Shown: piece after piece, positions 56,411 to 64,000 of the stretch
Layout: every line of letters begins with the position of its first letter
How positions within the stretch are numbered: the stretch's first letter is position 1
From: Roseateles_B sp041906185
GTDB lineage: Bacteria > Pseudomonadota > Gammaproteobacteria > Burkholderiales > Burkholderiaceae_C
Length of the DNA: 64,000 nt
NCBI GenBank assembly: GCA_041906185.1
Contig: JAYRJQ010000003.1
Coordinates: 62,001 to 126,000 of the forward strand
Direction: 5' to 3'
Notes under the pieces: generated by a model
Databases searched by the model: none
What the model saw: only the letters and a program-made list of their open reading frames with translations
What the model was told of the DNA's origin: nothing
Translations under genes and position numbers: made by a program

Positions 56411-59400
56411 ATGAAGACCTTTGCCCTCAAACCCCTGAACTGGGCCCTGGCCTCGGCGGCCGCACTCCTGGCGCTGCCCGGTGCTGCCCAGGCGGACACG
56501 CTGCTGCTGCGCCAGCCCAGCCTGTCGGCGGATCGCCTGGCCTTCGTCTATGGCGGCGACCTCTGGGTGGCCCGTCGCGATGGCAGCGAACCGCGCCAGC
56601 TGACCAGCCAGGCCGCGGCGGAGTACGCGCCCAAGTTCTCGCCGGACGGACGCTGGATCGCCTTCACGGCCAACTACGACGGCAATCCGGACGTCTATGT
56701 GATGCCCGCCGAGGGCGGTGAGCCGCGCCGCCTGACCTGGCACCCAGGTGCCGACGTCGTCAACGGCTGGAGCGCCGACGGCAAGCGCGTGCTCTTCTCC
56801 TCCGCCCGCGAGGTCGCCAACAGCCGCAGCAACCAGCTCTTCGAGGTGGCCGTCGAGGGTGGCCCGGAGCACAAGCTGATGAAGGCCGTCGCCTTCGAGG
56901 GCGCCTGGCATGCCGACGGCGAGCGCCTCGCCTACCGCCCCAACCGCAAGGCTCACGAGGGCGCCGCGGGCTGGCGCCAGAGCCGCGGGGGCGCCACGCC
57001 GCCGATCTGGGTGATCAACCTCAAGACCCAGCAGCTCGACAAGGTGCCCCATGTGCGCGCCACCGACCACAGCCCGATGTGGCACGGCGACGAGCTGGTG
57101 TTCATCTCCGACCGCAACGATGGCGCCGCCAACCTCATCAGCTGGAACGGCAAGACCCAGCAGCTGCGCCAGCTCACCCGCAGCAAGAGCTGGGACGTGC
57201 GCAGCGCCAGCCTGCACGGCAGCACCGTCGTCTACGAGATGGGCGGCAGCCTGCACCAGCTGGACCTGAAGTCGGGGCAAGACCTGACCCTGCGCATCAC
57301 GCTGCCGGTGGCCGGCGCCCAGACGCGCGAGCAGTGGAAGGACGCGAGCCGCGCGCTGCAAGGCGCCCAGCTCTCGCCCACAGGCAAGCGCGTGCTGGTG
57401 ACGGCCCGCGGCGAGGTCTTCAGCGTGCCGGTCAAGGACGGCGTGACGCAGAACCTCACCGGGACGTCCGGCGTGCGGGAGAAGGACGCCCTGTGGCGCC
57501 CCGACGGCAAGCAGATGGCCTGGCTGCGCGATGCCGGCTTCAAGCATGAGCTGGTGCTCGCCGAGCCCGCCGCGGGCGGCAAGCGCGAGGCCCATGCGCT
57601 GCCGGCCGGCTACTTCACGCTGCTGGACTGGTCGCCCGACGGCAAGCGCCTCGTGCTGCAGGACAACCACCTGCAGCTCTACGTCTTCGAGACGGACGCC
57701 AAGGCGCTGAAGCCGGTCGCGAAGACGCCGCGCCGCAGCCAGTTCGAGGTCAGCTTCTCGCCCGACAGCCGCTGGATGGCCTACACCGTCGTCGGCGCGA
57801 ACCAGCTCAGCCAGATCCACCTGCACGACTTCCAGACCGGCCAGCAGCACATGATCAGCGACGGCCTGGCCCACGCCGTCTGGCCGGCCTTCTCGCCCAA
57901 GGGAGACCTGCTGTACTTCGCGGCCTCCGTGAACGCGGGCCCGCGCCAGGTCGGGCTGGACATGACCGTCGAGGACCAGCCGCTGCGCCTGGGTCTCTAT
58001 GCCGCCGTGCTGTCCAGCGAGGGGCGCTCGCCCCTGTGGCCCAAGACGGCGGAGGAGGAGGGCCCCAAGTCGGATGCCAAGCCGGACGCCAAGACGGAGG
58101 GCAAGGGCGATGCCAAGCCTGACGCCAAGCCGGACACGAAGGCCGACGCCAAGCCGGACGACAAGGCCCGCCCCGCCGTGAAGCCGACGCGCATCGACAT
58201 CGCCGGCCTGCAGCAGCGCTTCGTGCCGCTGCCGGTGCCCGAGCGCTTCTACGCCGGCCTGATGGTGGCGGCGGACGGCAGCCTCTACTACCTGGACCGC
58301 CGCCAGCAGGGCGTGTCCAACGACGGGCCCGAGGCCGAGACCGGCGGCCAGGCCGAGCTGTTCCGCTTCGACATGGAGGAGCGCAAGGCCAAGTCGGTCA
58401 AGGCCGGCGTGAACGGCGCCAGCCTCAGCGCCGACGGCAAGAAGCTGCTGCTGGAGCTGCCCAAGGGCAAGCTCGAGGTGGCGGACACGGGGGACAAGCC
58501 CGACCCGAAGGCCCTGGACCAGAGCGGCCTGCGCACCCGCATCCAGCCCCGCGAGGAATGGCAGCAGATCTTCAACGAGGTCTGGTGGATGGAGAAGGAG
58601 TACTTCTATGCGCCGAACCTGCATGGCCTGGACTGGGACGCCGTCTACAAGCGCTACCAGCCGCTGCTGGCCCACGTGCAGCGCCGCGAGGACCTGAACG
58701 AGATCCTCTCGGACCTGATCGGCGAGTTGCAGGTCGCGCACAACAACGTGGGCGGCGGCGACATGCCTTCGGACGCCCCGGTCAGCGTGGGCCTGCTCGG
58801 GGCGGACGTCGAGCCGCACGAGGGCCGCTGGCGCCTGAGCAAGGTCTACACCGGTGACCGCTGGAACCCCTTCCTCAAGGCGCCGTTGGCCATGCCCGGC
58901 CTGAACGTGAAGGCCGGGGACTACATCCTGTCCGTCAACGGCCAGCCGCTGGCGGCGGGCCAGAACTTCTTCCGCGCCTTCGAGAACACGGCCGGCAAGC
59001 AGACCACGCTGACCGTGGCCGACAACCCGCGCGGCGAGAAGAGCCGCCAGGTGGTCGTCGAGCCCGTCGGGCGTGACGGCGGGCTGCGCCAGTGGGACTG
59101 GATCGAGGCCAACCGCGCGCACGTGGCGGCCAAGACCGGCGGCAAGGTCGGCTACATCTACCTGCCCGACACCGGCCGCAACGGCTTCGAGTACTTCAAC
59201 CGCCAGTTCTTCGCTCAGTCCGACAAGGAGGCGCTGATCATCGACGACCGCCGCAACGGGGGCGGCCATGCGGCCAACTACATCCTCGACGTGCTCAAGC
59301 GGCCCTACCTCTCGGGCTGGAAGGACCGTGACGCCATGGTCTTCAACACGCCGGGCAGCGCCGTCTACGGGCCCAAGGTGATGCTGATCGACCAGGACGC

Positions 59401-59752
59401 CGGCTCCGGCGGCGACTACCTGCCCTGGGCCTTCCGCCGCCTGGGCCTCGGGCCGCTGATCGGGACGCGCACCTGGGGCGGGCTGATCGGCATCTCCGCC
59501 AATCCGCCCCTGATCGACGGCGGTTTCCTGACCGTGCCCTTCTTCCGCTTCTTCACGCCGGACGGCGAATGGCGGATCGAGAACGAGGGCACCGTGCCGG
59601 ACATGGACGTCGATCTCGACCCGATCGGCGTCAACCGCGGCCAGGACAGCCAGCTCGATGCCGGCATCGCCGAGGTCATGAAGCGCCTCGCGACGTACAA
59701 GCCCGTCGACCTCAAGCAGGCACCGCCCCTGCCCACGGAGCTGGGCAAGTGA
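56411..59752 (+). CDS. Tricorn-like S41 family peptidase
   Basis: Large secreted peptidase of 1113 residues. A Sec signal peptide ends AQA at about 28. A WD/PD40-like propeller region (repeated SPDGRW/SADGK units) spans about 35-540, then a linker, a PDZ domain near 780-890 and a C-terminal S41 domain; the nucleophile is about S998 in DAGSGGDYL, with GTRTWGGLIG following. Tricorn homologues degrade peptides to short fragments. A lysine-rich insert of about 40 residues, built on KPDAK repeats, lies at about 551-592 between the propeller and the next domain. It starts a unit with the prolyl oligopeptidase gene (38-bp gap). Confidence 0.92.
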   Translation: MKTFALKPLNWALASAAALLALPGAAQADTLLLRQPSLSADRLAFVYGGDLWVARRDGSEPRQLTSQAAAEYAPKFSPDGRWIAFTANYDGNPDVYVMPAEGGEPRRLTWHPGADVVNGWSADGKRVLFSSAREVANSRSNQLFEVAVEGGPEHKLMKAVAFEGAWHADGERLAYRPNRKAHEGAAGWRQSRGGATPPIWVINLKTQQLDKVPHVRATDHSPMWHGDELVFISDRNDGAANLISWNGKTQQLRQLTRSKSWDVRSASLHGSTVVYEMGGSLHQLDLKSGQDLTLRITLPVAGAQTREQWKDASRALQGAQLSPTGKRVLVTARGEVFSVPVKDGVTQNLTGTSGVREKDALWRPDGKQMAWLRDAGFKHELVLAEPAAGGKREAHALPAGYFTLLDWSPDGKRLVLQDNHLQLYVFETDAKALKPVAKTPRRSQFEVSFSPDSRWMAYTVVGANQLSQIHLHDFQTGQQHMISDGLAHAVWPAFSPKGDLLYFAASVNAGPRQVGLDMTVEDQPLRLGLYAAVLSSEGRSPLWPKTAEEEGPKSDAKPDAKTEGKGDAKPDAKPDTKADAKPDDKARPAVKPTRIDIAGLQQRFVPLPVPERFYAGLMVAADGSLYYLDRRQQGVSNDGPEAETGGQAELFRFDMEERKAKSVKAGVNGASLSADGKKLLLELPKGKLEVADTGDKPDPKALDQSGLRTRIQPREEWQQIFNEVWWMEKEYFYAPNLHGLDWDAVYKRYQPLLAHVQRREDLNEILSDLIGELQVAHNNVGGGDMPSDAPVSVGLLGADVEPHEGRWRLSKVYTGDRWNPFLKAPLAMPGLNVKAGDYILSVNGQPLAAGQNFFRAFENTAGKQTTLTVADNPRGEKSRQVVVEPVGRDGGLRQWDWIEANRAHVAAKTGGKVGYIYLPDTGRNGFEYFNRQFFAQSDKEALIIDDRRNGGGHAANYILDVLKRPYLSGWKDRDAMVFNTPGSAVYGPKVMLIDQDAGSGGDYLPWAFRRLGLGPLIGTRTWGGLIGISANPPLIDGGFLTVPFFRFFTPDGEWRIENEGTVPDMDVDLDPIGVNRGQDSQLDAGIAEVMKRLATYKPVDLKQAPPLPTELGK

Positions 59753-59790
59753 AGCGCGGCCCCCTCATTGAATCTCCCGGAGATGCGTCC

Positions 59791-61977
59791 ATGAATCACA
59801 CGACTCTTGTTCCTGTGGCCTCTCGCCGCCGCGCCGTGCGGTGGATGGCGCTGTCCACCCTGGCCCTGGCCGGGCTGGCCGGCGCCGGCGTGGCCGCCGC
59901 GGCGGATGCGGCCTACCCGGCCACGCAGAAGCGCGCCGTGCAGGACACCTTCCACGGCACGGCCGTCAGCGAGGACTACCGCTGGCTCGAGGACTTCGAG
60001 AGCCCCGAGGTGAAGCAGTGGGTGGCCGCGCAGAACGCGCTGACCCGTGCACGGCTCGACGCCATCCCGGGCCGCGAGGCCCTGGCGGCGCGCATCAAGG
60101 ACCTCGTCAGCTCGCGCCCGACGGGCTACGGCAGCCTGGGCCTCTATGGCCAGCGCTGGTTCGCGCTCAAGTTCGAGGCCGGCCGGCAGCAGCCGCGCAT
60201 CGTCACGATGGACAGCCCGGACCAGCCCGGCACCGAACGCGTCGTGCTGGACCCGACCCAGCTCGCCGCCGACGGCAGCCTGGCGATCGACTGGTTCCAG
60301 CCCTCGCCGGACGGCCAGCGCATCGCCGTCTCGCTCAGCGAGAAGGGCAGCGAGCGCGGCAGCCTGCACCTGTATGACGTTGCCAGCGGCAAGGCCATCG
60401 ATGTGGTGATCCCGCGCGTGCAGTTCCCCACCGGCGGCGGCTCCGTGAGCTGGCATGCCGATGGCAAGGGCCTGCTCTACACGCGCTATCCCGCGCCGGG
60501 CGAGCGCCCGGAGTCCGACGCCATGTTCTTCCAGGAGGTCTGGACCCACCGCCTGGGCGAGCCCCTCAGCCGTGATCGCCGCGTGCTCGGCCAGGGCCTG
60601 CCCCGCATTGTCGAGACCTTCCTGGCGGCGGGGCCCAAGGGCCTGCAGATCGCCCAGGTGCTCAACGGCGACGGCGGCGAGGAGGCCTTCTGGCTGCAGC
60701 AGAAGGGCGGGCGCTGGCAGCAGCTCTCTTACTTCGCCGACGGCGTCAAGGGCGTCCAGGCGAGCGCGGACGGCTGGCTCTACCTGCTCTCGACGAAGGG
60801 CGCGCCCAAGGGTCAGGTCTTGCGCCTGAAGCTGGGCCAGCCCCTGGCCAAGGCCGAGCGCCTGGTGCCGGAGGCCGAGGGCACGCTGACGCAGTTCAAG
60901 CTGCAGGACGGCCGCCTCTACCTCAGCTACCTGCTGGGTGGCCCCTCGGAGCTGCGCCGCTTCGACCTCAAGACTCGCAAGAGCGACGTCATGCCGCTGC
61001 CGCCCATCGCCAGCGTGGATGCGCTGGTGAAGGGCGCCAAGGGCGAGCTGCTGGCCTCGGTGCAGAGCTACACCCAGCCGCAGGCCTGGTACCGCGTGCA
61101 CGCCGATGGCCACCTGGAGGCCACGGCGCTGGCACAGAAGGCCAATGTGGACTTCAGCGACGTCGAGGTGCTGCGCGAGTTCGCCACCTCCAAGGACGGC
61201 ACCCGCGTGCCGCTCAACATCCTGCGTCCCAAGGGCCTGAAGCTCGACGGCAGCCATCCCGTGCTGCTCTATGGCTACGGTGGCTACAGCGTCAGCCAGA
61301 CGCCAGGCTTCAACGCCCTGCGCAAGGTGTGGCTGGAGCGCGGTGGCGTCATGGTGATCGCCAACCTGCGGGGTGGCGGCGAGTACGGCGAGGCCTGGCA
61401 CCTGGCGGGCAACCTCACGCGCAAGCAGAACGTGTTCGACGACTTCATCGGCGCGGCCGAGCACCTGATCGCCCGGGGCTACACCAAGCCTGAGCGCCTG
61501 GCGATCCAGGGCGGCAGCAACGGCGGCCTGCTGATGGGCGCGGCCCTGACGCAGCGGCCCGACCTGTTCCGCGCGGTGCACGCCTCCGTCGGGATCTACG
61601 ACATGCTGCGGGTGGAGCTGGACGCCAACGGCGCCTTCAACATCACCGAGTTCGGCACCGTGAAGGACGAGGCGCAGTTCCGCGCGCTGCTGGGCTACTC
61701 GCCGCTGCACAAGGTGCGGGACGGCACGCGCTACCCCGCCGTGCTCTTCACCACGGGCGACCACGACGGCCGCGTCAACCCGATGCAGTCCCGCAAGATG
61801 GTCGCGCGGCTGCAGGCGGCCCAGGGCGCGTCCTTCACCGATCGGCCCATCCTGCTGCGCACGAGCGCCAACGCCGGCCACGGCATGGGCTCCTCGACCA
61901 GCGAGGTGATCGCCGAGCGCACCGACAGCTTCAGCTTCCTGATGGACCAGCTGGGCATGCCGCTGCAGAAGCCCTGA
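59791..61977 (+). CDS. Prolyl oligopeptidase family serine peptidase
   Basis: Exported S9A peptidase of 728 residues. The N-terminus has RRRAVRW and a hydrophobic stretch ending AAAADA, a signal peptide with a possible Tat-like basic region. A seven-bladed propeller (about 90-430) covers a C-terminal alpha/beta hydrolase with nucleophile S576 in GGSNGG; GDHDGRVNP and NAGHGMG supply the acid and histidine. It cleaves short peptides at proline. Together with the tricorn-like protease upstream it suggests periplasmic peptide degradation. A strong terminator follows. Confidence 0.93.
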   Translation: MNHTTLVPVASRRRAVRWMALSTLALAGLAGAGVAAAADAAYPATQKRAVQDTFHGTAVSEDYRWLEDFESPEVKQWVAAQNALTRARLDAIPGREALAARIKDLVSSRPTGYGSLGLYGQRWFALKFEAGRQQPRIVTMDSPDQPGTERVVLDPTQLAADGSLAIDWFQPSPDGQRIAVSLSEKGSERGSLHLYDVASGKAIDVVIPRVQFPTGGGSVSWHADGKGLLYTRYPAPGERPESDAMFFQEVWTHRLGEPLSRDRRVLGQGLPRIVETFLAAGPKGLQIAQVLNGDGGEEAFWLQQKGGRWQQLSYFADGVKGVQASADGWLYLLSTKGAPKGQVLRLKLGQPLAKAERLVPEAEGTLTQFKLQDGRLYLSYLLGGPSELRRFDLKTRKSDVMPLPPIASVDALVKGAKGELLASVQSYTQPQAWYRVHADGHLEATALAQKANVDFSDVEVLREFATSKDGTRVPLNILRPKGLKLDGSHPVLLYGYGGYSVSQTPGFNALRKVWLERGGVMVIANLRGGGEYGEAWHLAGNLTRKQNVFDDFIGAAEHLIARGYTKPERLAIQGGSNGGLLMGAALTQRPDLFRAVHASVGIYDMLRVELDANGAFNITEFGTVKDEAQFRALLGYSPLHKVRDGTRYPAVLFTTGDHDGRVNPMQSRKMVARLQAAQGASFTDRPILLRTSANAGHGMGSSTSEVIAERTDSFSFLMDQLGMPLQKP

Positions 61978-61997
61978 GGCGGCAGCAGTCCCCATGC

Positions 61998-62026
61998 AAA
62001 ACGGCGCCCGCGGGCGCCGTTTTTTC
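61998..62026. terminator. Bidirectional terminator
   Basis: A long perfect hairpin (aaaacggcgcccg and cgggcgccgtttt) followed by T-runs on both strands: TTTTTT on the plus strand and TTTTG on the minus strand. It ends the peptidase unit from the left and amiC from the right. Confidence 0.93.
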
Positions 62027-62046
62027 ATGGCATCGACGGCGCGGCG

Positions 62047-63480
62047 TCAGGTGAGGCTGCGGTTGCGCGCCAGGGGCGGGTTCTTGGCGAAGTAGCGCGA
62101 GATGCCCGTGGCGATGGCCTCCACGAGCTGGGTCTGGTAAGCCTCGCTGCTGAGCTTGGCCTCCTCCTCGGGGTTGGAGATGAAGGCCGTCTCCACGAGG
62201 ATGCTGGGGATGTCCGGCGCCTTGAGCACGGCAAAGCCGGCCTGCTCGACGCGCGGCTTGTGCAGCTTGCCCACCCGGCTGATCTGCCCGAGCACCTCGC
62301 CGCCGAGCTTCAGGCTGTCCTTGATCTGTGCCGTGGTGCTGAGGTCCAGCAGCGTGCGCAGCACCGAGGCGTCCTTGACCTTGGTGTTCACGCCGCCGAT
62401 CAGGTCGGCGGCGTTCTCGCGATCCGCCATCCAGCGGGCCGCCGCGCTGCTGGCCGCGCCGTCGCTGAGCGCGAAGACACTGGCGCCGCGGGCCTGTGGG
62501 GTGAAGAAGGCATCGGCGTGCAGCGACACGAAGAGGTCGGCCTGCACGCGGCGCGCCTTGCGCACGCGCTCGTGCAGCGGCACGAAGAAGTCGGCATCAC
62601 GGGTCATCATCACGCGGATGTTGGGATGCTTGTCCAGGCGGTCGCGCAGCTTCAGGCCGATGGCCAGCACCACGTCCTTCTCCTTGAGCCCGCTCGGGCC
62701 CACGGCGCCGGGGTCCTCGCCGCCATGGCCGGGGTCGAGGGCGATGACGATGAGGCGGTCCAGCTGCTGCTTGGTGAGCGGCGGTGGGGTGGGCGTCGGG
62801 GCTGCCGACGCGGCGGGGAGCGGCGGCTGTGGCGGCGTTTGGGGCGACTTTTGAGCGATGACCACGGGCGCGCTCGCTGCCGGCGTGGAGGCCGGCGGGC
62901 GGGTCGATTCGGGCTTGTCGAGCTTGGCGATCAGCTCGCCCAGCGCATCCTGCACAGACTGTGCCGCGGCCTTCTCCGCCGCCTCCTTCTCGCGGATCAG
63001 CGCCAGCAGCGGGTCGCGCTCCTGCACCGGGTAGAGGTCCAGCACCAGCCGGTGCTTGTAGGCCGCCACGGGCTGCAGGGTGAAGACCTGCGGCGCCACC
63101 GCCTGCTTGAGGTCGAGCACGATGCGCACCACGCGGGGCTGGTTCTGCCCCACGCGCAGGCCCTCGATGTAGGGGTCGTCGGCCCGCACCTTGCCCAGCA
63201 GCTCACGCAGCCCCGGGCTGAGGTCGAGGTCGTCGACGTCGATCACCAGGCGGTCCGGCCCGCTGACGAGGCTGTGCCGCGCGACGAGGGGGCGGTCGGA
63301 CTCGATGGTGATGCGGGTGTAGTCCTGCGCCGGCCAGATGCGCACGGCGACGATGGTGGCAAGACCTGGCCCCGCCAGCAGCTGCGTCGGGGCCTGCAGC
63401 ACCAGGGCGAGGCCCCCCATGCGGCGCAGGGCGCTGCGGCGGGAGGCGGGATGGGCAGCGGGATGGGCGGGCGCGCTCAT
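62047..63480 (-). CDS. amiC: N-acetylmuramoyl-L-alanine amidase
   Basis: Periplasmic cell-wall hydrolase of 477 residues that helps separate daughter cells. The N-terminus has a twin-arginine-like SRRSALRRMGG segment before a hydrophobic stretch, suggesting Tat export as in AmiC. An AMIN domain (about 45-150) targets the septum; a Pro/Ala/Thr linker follows; the amidase_3 domain starts at about 255 with DPGHGGEDPGAVG, then SLHADAF and ETAFISNPEEE supply the zinc ligands and catalytic Glu. The start overlaps the tsaE stop by four bases (ATGA), a common order in Burkholderiales. Confidence 0.95.
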   Translation of the reverse strand: MSAPAHPAAHPASRRSALRRMGGLALVLQAPTQLLAGPGLATIVAVRIWPAQDYTRITIESDRPLVARHSLVSGPDRLVIDVDDLDLSPGLRELLGKVRADDPYIEGLRVGQNQPRVVRIVLDLKQAVAPQVFTLQPVAAYKHRLVLDLYPVQERDPLLALIREKEAAEKAAAQSVQDALGELIAKLDKPESTRPPASTPAASAPVVIAQKSPQTPPQPPLPAASAAPTPTPPPLTKQQLDRLIVIALDPGHGGEDPGAVGPSGLKEKDVVLAIGLKLRDRLDKHPNIRVMMTRDADFFVPLHERVRKARRVQADLFVSLHADAFFTPQARGASVFALSDGAASSAAARWMADRENAADLIGGVNTKVKDASVLRTLLDLSTTAQIKDSLKLGGEVLGQISRVGKLHKPRVEQAGFAVLKAPDIPSILVETAFISNPEEEAKLSSEAYQTQLVEAIATGISRYFAKNPPLARNRSLT

Positions 63481-63986
63481 GGGGTGGTGTCCGAGGGGAG
63501 GGCGCCCAGCAGGCCGACGCCACGCGGCGTGCAGGCCTCGAGGCGCAAGCGGCGGGTGTCGTCCTCGGCGATGTCCAGGTGCAGGGCGAGGTCGGGCACG
63601 GGCAGCATGCCGGCCGCCTTCTCGGGCCATTCCGAGAGCTTGAGCCCCGGGCTCGTGAAGATCTCGCGGAAGCCGGCGTCCTCCCACTCGCGCGGGTCGC
63701 CGAAGCGGTAGAAGTCGAAGTGGCTCACCACGCCCTGGCTGCCATGGTCGGCGAGGTCATAGCTCTCCATGACGGCGTAGCTGGGGCTCTTGATCCGGCC
63801 CTGCACGCCCAGCGCGCGCAGCAGGTGGCGCACCAGGGTGGTCTTGCCGGCGCCCAGGGTGCCGTGCAGCTCGATGGAGGCGTCCAGCAGCCCCGGGGCC
63901 CGTGCCAGGTCTTGCGCAAAGCGTTCGCAGGCGGCCTCGTCGGGCCAACGCAGCTCGCGGGTTTCTAGAATGGCCAAATGCAGCAA
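63477..63986 (-). CDS. tsaE: tRNA threonylcarbamoyladenosine biosynthesis ATPase TsaE
   Basis: P-loop ATPase of up to 169 residues that works with TsaB and TsaD to make t6A37 on tRNA. The Walker A motif is GTLGAGKTT at 42-50; the SPSYAVMESY and HFDFYRFGDPREWEDAGF segments follow as in the family. The start is uncertain because no ATG is present: a TTG at 63986 gives 169 residues and another TTG at 63977 is near the family start. It overlaps amiC by four bases. Confidence 0.93.
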   Translation of the reverse strand: MLHLAILETRELRWPDEAACERFAQDLARAPGLLDASIELHGTLGAGKTTLVRHLLRALGVQGRIKSPSYAVMESYDLADHGSQGVVSHFDFYRFGDPREWEDAGFREIFTSPGLKLSEWPEKAAGMLPVPDLALHLDIAEDDTRRLRLEACTPRGVGLLGALPSDTTP

Positions 63987-64000
63987 ACTCCCCAGATGAC
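63978..64000 (+). CDS. Probable start of divergent gene (queG?), partial
   Basis: An ATG at 63978 opens the frame MQQTPQM to the window edge. Divergent queG (epoxyqueuosine reductase) next to tsaE is common in Burkholderiales, so this is probably its N-terminus. Only eight codons are visible, so the identity is inference. Confidence 0.3.

Noticed and set aside
56174..59269. Minus-strand open frame of 1031 codons
   Set aside because: Antisense shadow of the tricorn-like protease, which has a signal peptide and clear catalytic motifs on the plus strand.

Overview
This GC-rich window looks like a chromosomal segment of a betaproteobacterium of the order Burkholderiales, probably in the Roseateles/Mitsuaria/Rubrivivax group. 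That placement is inferred from gene content and local order (pyrG, kdsA, a small DUF1330 gene, eno, ftsB), a PEP-CTERM protein, strong G/C preference at third codon positions, and several proteins typical of that group. I could not run a search. No rRNA, tRNA, CRISPR array, insertion sequence or prophage was seen. Most genes are ordinary housekeeping or metabolic genes.

Layout. 1-9231: a polyamine uptake and catabolism cluster on the minus strand (omega-amino acid transaminase, puuB, puuD, puuA, spuC-like transaminase, potF, potG, the last cut by the window edge), with a divergent Lrp/AsnC regulator. 9358-13074: a small hydrophobic protein, a DMT exporter, a PEP-CTERM protein, a DUF455 ferritin-like protein and a gamma carbonic anhydrase. 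13212-17747: Hsp33, a 5'-nucleotidase-like lipoprotein, an NadR-like kinase with PnuC (nicotinamide riboside salvage) and ftsB. 17870-25786: eno, DUF1330, kdsA, pyrG, a hydrolase and mutS. 25967-26227: a perfect LexA (SOS) box inside a promoter ahead of a 51-residue membrane peptide. 26372-32347: pirin, the Entner-Doudoroff pair edd-eda, a thioesterase and xthA. 32942-34448: a two-gene RiPP locus, made of a 54-residue precursor with a Trp-rich core ending in Arg-Phe and a radical SAM/SPASM maturase. 34759-40566: DUF4337, folA, thyA, a mechanosensitive channel and an ABC exporter. 40719-45661: a MarR-controlled tripartite drug efflux operon (outer-membrane factor, HlyD/EmrA, EmrB). 45738-47496: an SPFH operon that ends in a ribbon-helix-helix protein and has a palindromic operator. 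47555-56300: a CoA-transferase, a diguanylate cyclase, miaA, a pseudouridine synthase with a very long Arg/Asp/Gly tail, mutL and DedA. 56411-64000: a tricorn-like protease, a prolyl oligopeptidase, amiC, tsaE and probably the first codons of queG.

The parts most worth following up are the minimal radical SAM RiPP locus, whose last ten core residues have the same length and the same first and last residues as dynobactin (a BamA inhibitor); the SOS-controlled small membrane peptide; a shared operator-like sequence in front of eno and edd (HexR-like); and the palindrome in front of the SPFH/RHH operon. Short tandem repeats also occur in at least five intergenic gaps.
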